From the NCBI RefSeq assembly GCF_003837865.1, contig NZ_RQIS01000007.1, forward strand, positions 241,418 to 305,417: 64,000 bases of DNA, in the 5' to 3' direction. Source of the stretch: Paraburkholderia dinghuensis. GTDB lineage: Bacteria > Pseudomonadota > Gammaproteobacteria > Burkholderiales > Burkholderiaceae. The stretch's first letter is position 1; the number at the start of each line of letters is the position of its first letter. The notes beneath the pieces were generated by a model that was given only the letters and a program-made list of their open reading frames with translations, searched no databases and was not told the DNA's origin. Below are positions 24,921 to 32,540 of this stretch, piece by piece. A program made the translations under genes and the position numbers.

Positions 24921-25931
24921 ATGCCTGTAAACAAAGCCAGCCTTCTCGAACGCGCCAGGACCACGAATTCGATCCGCACGCTTGCGGATGCAGGCGTCAT
25001 CAAGGAAGACCGCTCGTACAAGATTCCGCTCGATCTGCTGGAAGAAGAAGAAGGCTACAACCCGCGTGACTATGACAGTCCCGAATGCGTGGAGAAAATC
25101 CGCGCGTTCGCTGATGCGTACAAGGCGGGCCGTTATGTGCCGCCCATCGAGTTCCGCGTGATGAATGGCCACGTGCTCGTGGTCGAGGGCCACCAGCGGC
25201 GGCGTGGTGCACTGCTGGCGCGCTCCGAAGGTGCAGAGATTCCCTGGCTGTTCGGTTTCCCGTTCACGGGCGACGACAACGACCGCGACGCGCGGGTGTT
25301 CACGGCAGAGGATGGCCTGAAGCACACACCGCTGGGCCTCGCGGTGGTGATCCAGCGCATGAAGAACCGGGGCCTCGCCAACCGGGAAATCGCGGAGCGC
25401 ATCGCGCGCACGCCGCAACTGGTCGAGCAGTACCTCGTACTGGCGAGGATACCCAGCGAAGCGAAGACGATGGTTGCGGACGGGCAGGTTGATGCGCAGG
25501 CAGCAATCGCCCTTTTCCGAAAGCACGGGGACAACCTGGTGCAGGTGCTCAAGGGGTTGCGCGAAACCGTGAAGCAGGAAGCGCAGACCGCGCCCGAGAA
25601 CGGCAGGCCGAAGGGTGGTGTGAAGGCCGCGAAACCACTAAAAGCGCCGAAGGTGACGGTAGCAGCAATCCGCAAGCTGGAAGAAAAGCAGCGCAGCACG
25701 CCGCCGTTGCGGACCGGTCTCACGCCTGTACAGCTTCAGCAGGTGGCGGTGGCGGTCGATGCGTTTGCCCGCGTGCTGGGCGGCGACGAACTGCTGGCCG
25801 AGCTGCGTGAGGATGCGGGCGAGGCGGCGAATGACCATGTGTACACGCTTGAAGTCGCACCGTCGCAGGTGCATGCGTTCATGGAGGCGTGGGCACTGCT
25901 GCAGCCCCTGACGTTCGCGAATGCTGCGTAA
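24921..25931 (+). CDS. ParB/Spo0J/KorB family DNA-binding protein
   Basis: A 336-residue ParB-family protein. The ParB N-terminal domain has NPRDYDSPECVEKIRAFADA and the CTP-binding arginine patch VVEGHQRRRGALLA (counterpart of the GERRxRA box). The helix-turn-helix domain is NREIAERIARTPQLVEQYLV with LARIPSEAKTMVADGQVDAQ after it. The C-terminal part (ending near LQPLTFANAA) may dimerise. AGGAG seven to eight bases upstream supports the ATG at 24921. There is no ParA next to it. It leads the early operon, and I propose it binds the CAAGTSACTTG palindromes spread through the prophage, by analogy with KorB of RK2. Partition, gene regulation or both are possible. Confidence 0.85.
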   Translation: MPVNKASLLERARTTNSIRTLADAGVIKEDRSYKIPLDLLEEEEGYNPRDYDSPECVEKIRAFADAYKAGRYVPPIEFRVMNGHVLVVEGHQRRRGALLARSEGAEIPWLFGFPFTGDDNDRDARVFTAEDGLKHTPLGLAVVIQRMKNRGLANREIAERIARTPQLVEQYLVLARIPSEAKTMVADGQVDAQAAIALFRKHGDNLVQVLKGLRETVKQEAQTAPENGRPKGGVKAAKPLKAPKVTVAAIRKLEEKQRSTPPLRTGLTPVQLQQVAVAVDAFARVLGGDELLAELREDAGEAANDHVYTLEVAPSQVHAFMEAWALLQPLTFANAA

Positions 25932-25954
25932 CGGTGGACAACATGGAGATGACG

Positions 25955-26200
25955 ATGGGACAGGACCCGAAGGACCGCGACTACCGCAAGGAATACCGGC
26001 GCGACCACGCGTCCACGACGCAGAAGCAGGACCGCGCCGCACGCAACGCCGCACGCCGCACGATGGCGCGCAGGCTGGGACCTGCTGCCATCGCCAACCG
26101 TGACATCGACCATATCCAGCGCCTGAAATCAGGCGGCACCAACGCGCCGTCGAACCTGCGTGTGATGACGGTGCGGCGCAACCGGGGACGTAATAACTGA
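25955..26200 (+). CDS. HNH endonuclease-like small protein
   Basis: An 81-residue basic protein. The C-terminal half, NRDIDHIQRLKSGGTNAPSNL followed by RVMTVRRNRGRNN, matches the second half of an HNH motif: the DH pair, the GGTN turn and the NL before the last strand. The usual two zinc Cys pairs are missing, so it is a compact form. GGAG six bases before the ATG at 25955 decides that start; ATG codons at 25943 and 25949 are alternatives. It could nick DNA during replication, recombination or packaging. Small HNH proteins are frequent in phages. Confidence 0.65.
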   Translation: MGQDPKDRDYRKEYRRDHASTTQKQDRAARNAARRTMARRLGPAAIANRDIDHIQRLKSGGTNAPSNLRVMTVRRNRGRNN

Positions 26201-26274
26201 GATGGGCGATTACCACGGGGGAGTCTAACGAATTGTTATATTAGTTATGCTAATTGACTAAGCTGGAGGTTGCC

Positions 26275-26583
26275 ATGGAAAACGTCACGCTTGAACCGGA
26301 CGAAAAACCGGTTGCCGATGAACCCCGCGTCCCCGGCAGGGGGCGACGGCATCCCCTGACGGATGACGAGGTACACACGCGGCTGATGGCATGGCTTGAT
26401 CGTCATTACGGCGGCAACATCGAGTACATGGCGATGAGTCTGGGCATGACCCCCTCCTACGCACAGATGATCGTGAAAAAGCAGCGTCCGGTGCCACGCT
26501 GGATGCTCGACCGGCTGAACATCGTATGCCGACGCTTCACCGTGGTCGAGCGGTATGACGCGTCCAGGAATCACACCCTGTGA
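26275..26583 (+). CDS. Small phage protein with possible helix-turn-helix
   Basis: A 102-residue protein with an acidic N-terminus (MENVTLEPDEKPVADEP) and a C-terminal helical segment, LTDDEVHTRLMAWLDRHYGG then YMAMSLGMTPSYAQMIVKKQ, that looks like a helix-turn-helix. It could be a regulator of the early region. GGAGG five bases before the ATG at 26275 is a strong ribosome site. The preceding AT-rich stretch (about 26,230-26,262) may hold a promoter. The gene overlaps the frame of the polymerase leader but not its chosen start. This identification is tentative. Confidence 0.6.
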   Translation: MENVTLEPDEKPVADEPRVPGRGRRHPLTDDEVHTRLMAWLDRHYGGNIEYMAMSLGMTPSYAQMIVKKQRPVPRWMLDRLNIVCRRFTVVERYDASRNHTL

Positions 26584-26600
26584 TTTTCCTGGAGGGCGTC

Positions 26601-28664
26601 ATGAAGCTCGTGTTTCTCGATTTTGAGTCGGCATATGACGACGACTATTCCCTGTCGCGCATGCCGACCGCTGCGTATGTGCGCGATCCGCGCTTCGAGA
26701 CCATCGGCTATTCGATGGCCGTGGGCGATGGGCCGGTGTCCTGGCATACCGGCGACGCCGGGGAACTGCGCCAGTCGCTCGGTGAGCCGTCATGGTGGCG
26801 CGACACCGTACTCATCACGCATAACGCCTTCTTCGATGCGCTGGTGCTCGCGTGGCGCTTCGGCATCGAGCCGGGGCGCTATGTCTGCACGCTGTCGATG
26901 GCACGCGCGCTGGGCATCGACCATACGGCGGGCGCGTCGCTCGCGGCGCTGGCCGACCTGTTGCGCGCACAGGGTTATGACATTCCGCGCAAGGGTGACG
27001 AGGTGGTACGGGCGAAGGGCAAGCGTCGCGCCGACTTCACACCGGATGAACTGGCTGCATACGGTGCGTACTGCCGCAACGATACGGTGCTCTGCCGTGA
27101 CCTGTTCCATGTGATGTTCCCGCTGCTGCCGGTCGGGGAACTGCGATGGCACGACATTGCCATCAGGATGGCCGCATGTCCGCTGCTGCATCTGAATCGC
27201 GCGGTGCTGCAGACGGAGCTGGAACGGGTACGCGAGCGCAAGGCGGAACTGGTGGCGACGCTCGCGCGGCAGCTTCATGTGCAGTCCGTGGCCCAGCTTG
27301 AAGCGGCGCTGGCTTCCAGCGCCAGGATGACAAGGATACTGGAACTGCTGGGTGGCGGGTTGCCCATGAAGTGGTTTGCCGATGAAACCGGCTACCTCAC
27401 GTACCTGCAGGAGCGTAACGAACGCACGGGCGGTGTACCGGTGGCGTTTGGCATTCCGGTGAAGCCGTCACCCTCTGATGCGTCGAAGCTGACGTTTGCC
27501 TATGCAAAGAACGATGAAGGACTGATGGCGCTGGCCGGGTGTGACGACCCGAAGCTCCAGGCGCTGGTGGCCGCGCGTCTCGGTGCGAAATCGACCATCG
27601 AGGAATCGCGTCTGGAGAAACTGATTGTGCTGTCGGAGTTCGACCGCCTGAGCGTGCCGGTCAAGGTCAGCGGTGCGCACACGCACCGCCTCGCCAGTGA
27701 TGATGGCGTCGGAATCCAGAATCTTCCCACAGGTCGTGTTGAAGGCCAGAGCAACGCGATGCGCGTCGCCATCGAAGCGCCAGCCAGACATGTCGTCGTG
27801 GCAGGTGATTCAAGACAGGTCGAGGCCCGCACGCTCGCCTACGAGGCGAACCAGCTCGACCTGCTGCATCTGTTCGCCACGGGCGGTGACCCCTATGCCG
27901 ACATGGCCGTGCAGATCAGCGGACTCGACGCACAGGCCATCCGCGAGGGCGTGCAGGCCGGGGACCCGGTAATGGTGCGATGGCGGCAGACCGGCAAGGC
28001 CGTGGTGCTCGGTGCAGGCTTCGGCATGGGCTGGGAGCGTTTCATGAAGATGGCGCGCGCCCAGCATGGTGTGGTGATGGAGCCGTACATGGCGCAGCAC
28101 GTCATCGAGGTTTACCGGCGGACCAAACATTGCATCGTGAAATTCTGGTCACGCTGCGACGCCGTACTCGAAGCCATGCTCAAAGGCGGCAGCGGCTGGT
28201 TCGGCGGACCCGATGAAAAACTTTTCTTCTATGACGGCGCACGTGAGCTGTTTGGCGTGCCTACACCGGGCGTGCGTCTGCCCGATGGCCTGTGGCTGAA
28301 CTATCCGCGTCTGCGCCGGGAACTGGTTCGAGATGATGGAAACCGGGAGATGTCCGATGAAACCGTGTACGACCGGCGCAGGGGGCACAGCGTGCAGCGC
28401 AGGCGGCTATACGGGGCGAAGCTCTGCGAGAACCTGACCCAGGCGCTCGCGTTCGCCATCATGAAGTGGCAGGCACGGCGCATCGCAAAATGCTATCCGG
28501 TGGTGCTCAACGAGCACGACGCCTGGGTGATGGTGGTGCCGCAGGAACAGGCCGGTGAAGCGCTGGCCTGGGTGCGCAGTTGCATGCGTGATGTGCCTGA
28601 CTGGGTGCCGGGTCTGCCGCTCGACTGTAAGGCCGGGACAGGCCCCAACTATGGGAGTTGCTGA
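26601..28664 (+). CDS. Family A DNA polymerase with DEDDy 3'-5' exonuclease
   Basis: A 687-residue phage replicative polymerase. The exonuclease domain is complete: FLDFES (Asp and Glu, residues 6-8), THNAFFDAL (Asp near 80) and YCRND (DEDDy Tyr and Asp near 160). The polymerase motif A is GDSRQVEARTLAYEA near residue 401, motif B is RQTGKAVVLGAGFGMG near 465, and motif C is LNEHDAWVMVVP near 640. Motif C has HDA where most family A enzymes have HDE; the catalytic Asp is kept. There is no 5'-3' exonuclease, as in T7 gp5. GGAGG before the ATG at 26601 sets the start. Confidence 0.92.
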   Translation: MKLVFLDFESAYDDDYSLSRMPTAAYVRDPRFETIGYSMAVGDGPVSWHTGDAGELRQSLGEPSWWRDTVLITHNAFFDALVLAWRFGIEPGRYVCTLSMARALGIDHTAGASLAALADLLRAQGYDIPRKGDEVVRAKGKRRADFTPDELAAYGAYCRNDTVLCRDLFHVMFPLLPVGELRWHDIAIRMAACPLLHLNRAVLQTELERVRERKAELVATLARQLHVQSVAQLEAALASSARMTRILELLGGGLPMKWFADETGYLTYLQERNERTGGVPVAFGIPVKPSPSDASKLTFAYAKNDEGLMALAGCDDPKLQALVAARLGAKSTIEESRLEKLIVLSEFDRLSVPVKVSGAHTHRLASDDGVGIQNLPTGRVEGQSNAMRVAIEAPARHVVVAGDSRQVEARTLAYEANQLDLLHLFATGGDPYADMAVQISGLDAQAIREGVQAGDPVMVRWRQTGKAVVLGAGFGMGWERFMKMARAQHGVVMEPYMAQHVIEVYRRTKHCIVKFWSRCDAVLEAMLKGGSGWFGGPDEKLFFYDGARELFGVPTPGVRLPDGLWLNYPRLRRELVRDDGNREMSDETVYDRRRGHSVQRRRLYGAKLCENLTQALAFAIMKWQARRIAKCYPVVLNEHDAWVMVVPQEQAGEALAWVRSCMRDVPDWVPGLPLDCKAGTGPNYGSC

Positions 28665-28665
28665 G

Positions 28666-29043
28666 ATGAATGCGGATGACAAGGACGAATGCAGTGTGCT
28701 GCGTGAACAGCTTGACCGGGTGTACGGCGAACGCAACAACCTGGCGATCCTCGCGGCGATCTTCATGGGCGCATATCTGGAGGGCGTGAAGCACGTGCGC
28801 AATACGGTGGCGTTTGTCGGCTGGGGCGTGGACCCCGAGGCGGCGACGGGGTTCGAAACGGTGGTGTACCTGACGCCGTACACCGGTCGCCAGATTTCGT
28901 TTCACGTCTCGCCGCGCGAAGCGCCGCTCGCCCGCACGCTGTTGCAGCCGTTCGCGGGCGAGTGGGACGGCACCTTCCGGGGCCGCGAGGAGGACGTATT
29001 CCAGTGGCTTCAGGTGATACGCCTGGAAGCCGGGAATGCGTGA
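28666..29043 (+). CDS. Hypothetical phage protein between polymerase and nuclease genes
   Basis: A 125-residue protein starting MNADDKDECSVLREQLDR. The N-terminus is helical and the middle has a hydrophobic stretch (NLAILAAIFMGAYLEGV). The C-terminal part is beta-like and Trp-containing (GFETVVYLTPYTGRQISFHV). No family is recognised. The ATG at 28666 lies one base after the polymerase stop, so it is translated in series with it. It may be a small accessory factor in replication, by position only. Confidence 0.6.
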   Translation: MNADDKDECSVLREQLDRVYGERNNLAILAAIFMGAYLEGVKHVRNTVAFVGWGVDPEAATGFETVVYLTPYTGRQISFHVSPREAPLARTLLQPFAGEWDGTFRGREEDVFQWLQVIRLEAGNA

Positions 29044-29720
29044 ACACCATGGGCACCTTCATCCCCATTAGCCAGACCGCGCTTTCGACGTTCCAGAACT
29101 GCCCGCGCATGTTCGAGGGCAGGTACGTGACGAAGGAAGCCGTGTTCGAACCCAGCGAAGCGGTGGACGACGGCAACCGGCTGCACCGGGCGCTGGAGTT
29201 CCGCATCCGCGACGAAGTAAGCCTGCCGCAGGAGTTTGCCCATCTGGAGTGGCTGGGCCGGACGCTCGATGTCCTGCGCAGGCGGGCCGTCATCGAGGTT
29301 GAACACTGGATGGCGGTGGACCGGCAGATGCAGCCCTGCGCGCACAACGCCAAAGCGAAGTACCTCCAGGGCAAGGACGACTGCACGGTGCTCATGGACG
29401 AGCGCGCGGTGACGTTCGACTGGAAGTCCGGCAAGTTGCGCCGCGACGTGCAGCAGCTCGAAATCCAGGCATTGCTGACGTTCGCGCATTACCCGCAGGT
29501 GCAGGTGATCGACAGCGCACTGGTGTTCCTGAACGCCGGTCAGATGGTGCCGTTTCGCGCGCAGCGCAGCACATTTCATCCCGTGCACCTGGTCACGGAA
29601 TTCGAGCGCTACGAGGCCGTGCAGGCGAGTGGCCGCTATTCGCCCACGCCGTGCGGGCTGTGCCGCGCGCATTGTCCCGTTCTGAGTTGCGTCCATAACG
29701 GACGACATATCGGCAAGTGA
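29040..29720 (+). CDS. Cas4/RecB-like PD-(D/E)XK nuclease with probable Fe-S cluster
   Basis: A 226-residue nuclease. The RecB-family motif is visible: the early His in LHRALEFRIRD, FDWKSGK near residue 125 (D-x-K core) and QQLEIQALLTFAHYP (QxxxY). One Cys at residue 21 (FQNCPRMFEGRY) plus a C-terminal CGLCRAHCPVLSC set near 204-216 give the four-Cys layout of the Cas4/AddB iron-sulphur nucleases. It probably trims DNA ends in recombination or replication. The GTG at 29040 overlaps the previous stop by 4 bases; an ATG at 29049 is the alternative. A VRR-NUC nuclease follows. Confidence 0.8.
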   Translation: MNTMGTFIPISQTALSTFQNCPRMFEGRYVTKEAVFEPSEAVDDGNRLHRALEFRIRDEVSLPQEFAHLEWLGRTLDVLRRRAVIEVEHWMAVDRQMQPCAHNAKAKYLQGKDDCTVLMDERAVTFDWKSGKLRRDVQQLEIQALLTFAHYPQVQVIDSALVFLNAGQMVPFRAQRSTFHPVHLVTEFERYEAVQASGRYSPTPCGLCRAHCPVLSCVHNGRHIGK

Positions 29721-29724
29721 CTTG
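29714..29724. repeat. Palindrome CAAGTGACTTG, copy 1
   Basis: Exact copy of the dispersed 11-bp palindrome. It covers the stop codon (TGA) of the Cas4-like gene and ends 2 bases before the ATG of the next gene, in a position where a bound protein could affect transcription of the following genes. Confidence 0.8.
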
Positions 29725-29726
29725 AC

Positions 29727-30194
29727 ATGGGCACGCCCGAAGGTGAAGTCAAGCAACGGTGCAAGGCGCTGTTCACTCGCGTGGGCGCGTACCGCGCCAT
29801 GGTCGTCACGTTCGGCTTCGGGGAGTCGGGGCATCCCGATTTTCTCGTCTGCCTGCACGGGGCGCTGATTGGCGTGGAGACCAAGGCAACCGCGAAAAGC
29901 CCGGTGTCAGCCCTGCAGCGTCTGCGCCTGAAGCAGATTCGCCAGGCGGGCGGCCTGGCGTTCATCGTGCATGACGGCAATCTTGTGGTGTTTGAACAGA
30001 TGCTGCTGGCGGTGCACCGGCATGTGGGCGGTGCGATGCAGCGCATTGCAGATGAGCGCGGCGTGGCGCTCGCCACACTCAAGCCCTGGACCGACTACAA
30101 CCCGCTCACGCTCAGTGGCACCGCCTGGCAGGCCGTGTGCCGCCGCATGAGGCAGAACCCCGAGGAAGGCAAACATGCCCGTCGTCATTCCTGA
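29727..30194 (+). CDS. VRR-NUC domain nuclease
   Basis: A 155-residue protein with the VRR-NUC fold, a small PD-(D/E)XK nuclease class seen in FAN1 and in phage Holliday-junction or flap nucleases. The active-site pattern is visible: GESGHPDFLVCLHG (Asp), GVETKATAKSPVSALQ (Glu-x-Lys) and a following Gln-rich helix, RLRLKQIRQAGG. It likely processes branched DNA during replication or recombination. The ATG at 29727 starts right after the palindrome. Its end overlaps the helicase start by 20 bases. Confidence 0.82.
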   Translation: MGTPEGEVKQRCKALFTRVGAYRAMVVTFGFGESGHPDFLVCLHGALIGVETKATAKSPVSALQRLRLKQIRQAGGLAFIVHDGNLVVFEQMLLAVHRHVGGAMQRIADERGVALATLKPWTDYNPLTLSGTAWQAVCRRMRQNPEEGKHARRHS

Positions 30195-31764
30195 GCAGAA
30201 CGAAATGGTGCTCAACCTGCGCCACCCCGAACGGGTGCGCGCGCTGATCCCGTCGTGCCACGATTTCACGTACCGGGGCCATGCGCTGGTGAAGGTGCCG
30301 CACACGATGGACGTGATGCGCGTGCTGCGCAATCTCGGCATCAACGTGAAGGGCCACGAGGTCTACCGCTACCGTTACCGTGCGCCCCTGATCAGGGGGC
30401 GTCACCGCGTCATGGCGCACCAGACCGACACGGCAGCGTTCCTGACCGAGCGCACGCGTGCCTTCGTGCTGCATCCGCCGAGGATGGGCAAGACCGCCTC
30501 GATCCTGCTGGCGATTGATTTCCTGCGCGCGCAGGGTCTCGTGCGCGCGGCGCTCGTCATCGCGCCGGTGTCGGGCCTGCACACGACGTGGGAAGCGGAA
30601 GCGTTCGGCCTCTTTCCGCACTGGTCGGCGGCGGTGCTGACCGGCTCGCGCGAGCGGCGGCTCAAGCTCCTGGCGCAGGACTACGACCTGTACATCATCA
30701 ACCCGGACGGCATTGGCGTGATCGCGAAGGAACTGGCCGGGGCGGTGCGCTCGGGGCGTATCGGCGTGGTGGTGGTCGATGAAATCACCGACTTTGCGAA
30801 CCCCGAGACGGAGCGCTGGGGCGCGGCGGAGCAGGTGGTGCGCCTCGCAGCTTACGCCTGGGGCGTGACGGGCACACCGGGCGACCCGATGCACGTGTAT
30901 GGGCAGGTCAAGCTCATCGACCCGAAGCAGGTTCCGGCCTCGCGCACGGCATGGCGGAACATGACGATGTACCAGAGCCGCAACCGGCGCAAGTACCTGC
31001 CGCTTGCGGGTTCGGAAAAGCTCGTCAGCCAGGCGATGCAACCGGCGATCTGCTACGAGAAGGACAAGGTGCTGGGTTTGCCGCCGCTGCAGACGCTGGA
31101 GTTTGAAGCACCACTCTCGCGCGAACAGAAAAAACTGTATGAGGCGCTACGGCGCGACATGCTGGTCGCGACCGACGACGGCAACACGGTCACGGCAGCG
31201 AACGCAGCCGTGCTGGTGGGCAAGCTCCTGCAGGTGGCAACCGGGGCGGTGAAAACCGATACGGGTGCGGCGCTCATGCTCGACATGCACGAGCGGCTGT
31301 CGGTGCTGGACACCATCATCGGGCAGGGCGAGTTCAAGACCGTGGTGTTCGCGCCGTACCGGGCGGCGATGGATGCGCTTGTCACGCATCTGGAAAAGCG
31401 CTGGACGGTGGCGCGCGTCGACGGTGACGTGACGGGCCGAAAGCGCAGCGACATCTTCACGCGCTTCCAGTCCGAAGCCGCTCCGCATGTGCTGGTGCTG
31501 CACCCGAGGACGGCGGCGTTTTCGGTCGAGCTGGCGGCAGCAGACACCATCGTGTTTTTCGGCCCGCCGATGAACGGCGCATTCGTCTACAGCCAGGCGT
31601 GCGAGCGCATCAACTCGGGCCTGCAGAAATCGAAAACGCCCGCTATCGTGCATCTGCATTCGACGCCAGCCGAGCGGCGGCTGTTCCGCTCACTGCGTGA
31701 AGGCGTGGACCTGCAGGAACGGATCATCGAGCTGTTCCGCGAAATCGTTCATGAAACAGCGTAG
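30175..31764 (+). CDS. SNF2/DEAD-like superfamily 2 helicase
   Basis: A 529-residue helicase. Motif I is PPRMGKTASILLAIDFLRAQ (Walker A near residue 104), motif Ia region is LVIAPVSGLHTTWE, motif II is VVVDEITDF (DEIT instead of DEAH, near 202), motif III is GVTGTPGDP, and the C-terminal lobe has VVFAPYR and QACERINSG as motif VI. It belongs with the phage SNF2-type helicases that remodel or open DNA. The overlap with the VRR-NUC gene suggests joint expression. It is distinct from the primase/helicase two genes down. Confidence 0.85.
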   Translation: MPVVIPEQNEMVLNLRHPERVRALIPSCHDFTYRGHALVKVPHTMDVMRVLRNLGINVKGHEVYRYRYRAPLIRGRHRVMAHQTDTAAFLTERTRAFVLHPPRMGKTASILLAIDFLRAQGLVRAALVIAPVSGLHTTWEAEAFGLFPHWSAAVLTGSRERRLKLLAQDYDLYIINPDGIGVIAKELAGAVRSGRIGVVVVDEITDFANPETERWGAAEQVVRLAAYAWGVTGTPGDPMHVYGQVKLIDPKQVPASRTAWRNMTMYQSRNRRKYLPLAGSEKLVSQAMQPAICYEKDKVLGLPPLQTLEFEAPLSREQKKLYEALRRDMLVATDDGNTVTAANAAVLVGKLLQVATGAVKTDTGAALMLDMHERLSVLDTIIGQGEFKTVVFAPYRAAMDALVTHLEKRWTVARVDGDVTGRKRSDIFTRFQSEAAPHVLVLHPRTAAFSVELAAADTIVFFGPPMNGAFVYSQACERINSGLQKSKTPAIVHLHSTPAERRLFRSLREGVDLQERIIELFREIVHETA

Positions 31765-31777
31765 CGCCCCTAACCGG

Positions 31778-31788
31778 CAAGTGACTTT
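31778..31788. repeat. Palindrome variant CAAGTGACTTT, copy 2
   Basis: One mismatch from the consensus (last G to T). It lies between the helicase stop and the ribosome site of the next gene, in the longest non-coding gap of this part of the operon. Confidence 0.6.
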
Positions 31789-31800
31789 ACAGGAGAAACC

Positions 31801-32274
31801 ATGAGCAACAGCAACGCAATCAACTGGCCGCAGGCCACCGACAGCGAACTCACGCGCATCTACCGGATGCTCGGCGCGCAGGAAGACAAGCTGAACCAGA
31901 CCCTCAAGCGTATCAAGGCGACCAAAGGCGACATCGAAACCGAAATGCTCGCGCGCATGCAGCGGCGCAATTCGGACGGCTTCAGGACGGCGGATGCGAC
32001 TGTTACACGTTCAAAAAACGTCATGGTGTCGTGCGCATCGGAGGGCTGGCCGAAGTTCTACGGGTGGCTCCTGAGCGAGGCGGATCGCCTCAAGACGGCG
32101 AGCGCCGACCCGACGCAGGTATTCGCCTACCTGCACAAGCGGGTGACGAAGGAAACGGTGCAGGCGTACATGGCGGCAAATAATGGGCGGGTGCCGCCCT
32201 CGATCACCGTCCTGTCGGAGTACGCGGTATCGGTACGTCGCCGCGCAGCGGAGGCGGCGAAGGCAGCAGCATGA
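31801..32274 (+). CDS. Hypothetical helical phage protein
   Basis: A 157-residue protein, helical at the start (SELTRIYRMLGAQEDKLNQ) and Ala-rich at the end. The middle contains GWPKFYGWLLSEADRL and VFAYLHKRVTKETVQAYMAA. No motif is recognised. AGGAG just upstream supports the ATG at 31801. Its place between the helicase and the Cys-cluster protein suggests a replication accessory role, without further evidence. Confidence 0.65.
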   Translation: MSNSNAINWPQATDSELTRIYRMLGAQEDKLNQTLKRIKATKGDIETEMLARMQRRNSDGFRTADATVTRSKNVMVSCASEGWPKFYGWLLSEADRLKTASADPTQVFAYLHKRVTKETVQAYMAANNGRVPPSITVLSEYAVSVRRRAAEAAKAAA

Positions 32275-32297
32275 GGCAACGTGGAAAGGAGGTTGAT

Positions 32298-32522
32298 ATG
32301 GCAACGAGAAAGCGCGCCGCGAAAGCGGCACCCGCATTGGAAACCGCAGCAGGGGAATCTGCAGCAGAGCAGCTACCTGCAGGCGAGCTGACACCCGCCG
32401 CGCATGTGAGCACGGCGCTCACGCAACTGGAAGCGCTGGGCGCGCGTCGCTCGCCCGCGCAGGTCAATGCGCTGGCGTACCTGAAGCAGGCGCAGATGTG
32501 GCTGGGCAAGGACAACCGTTAA
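32298..32522 (+). CDS. Small Ala-rich phage protein
   Basis: A 74-residue protein with a basic start (MATRKRAAKAAPALE) and a helical end (ALGARRSPAQVNALAYLKQA). AAGGAGG five bases before the ATG at 32298 is an excellent ribosome site. The frame begins 27 bases earlier but without a site. No function is recognised; it may be a DNA-binding or inhibitor protein. Confidence 0.6.
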   Translation: MATRKRAAKAAPALETAAGESAAEQLPAGELTPAAHVSTALTQLEALGARRSPAQVNALAYLKQAQMWLGKDNR

Positions 32523-32540
32523 TTACCGGGAGAGAGGGAA

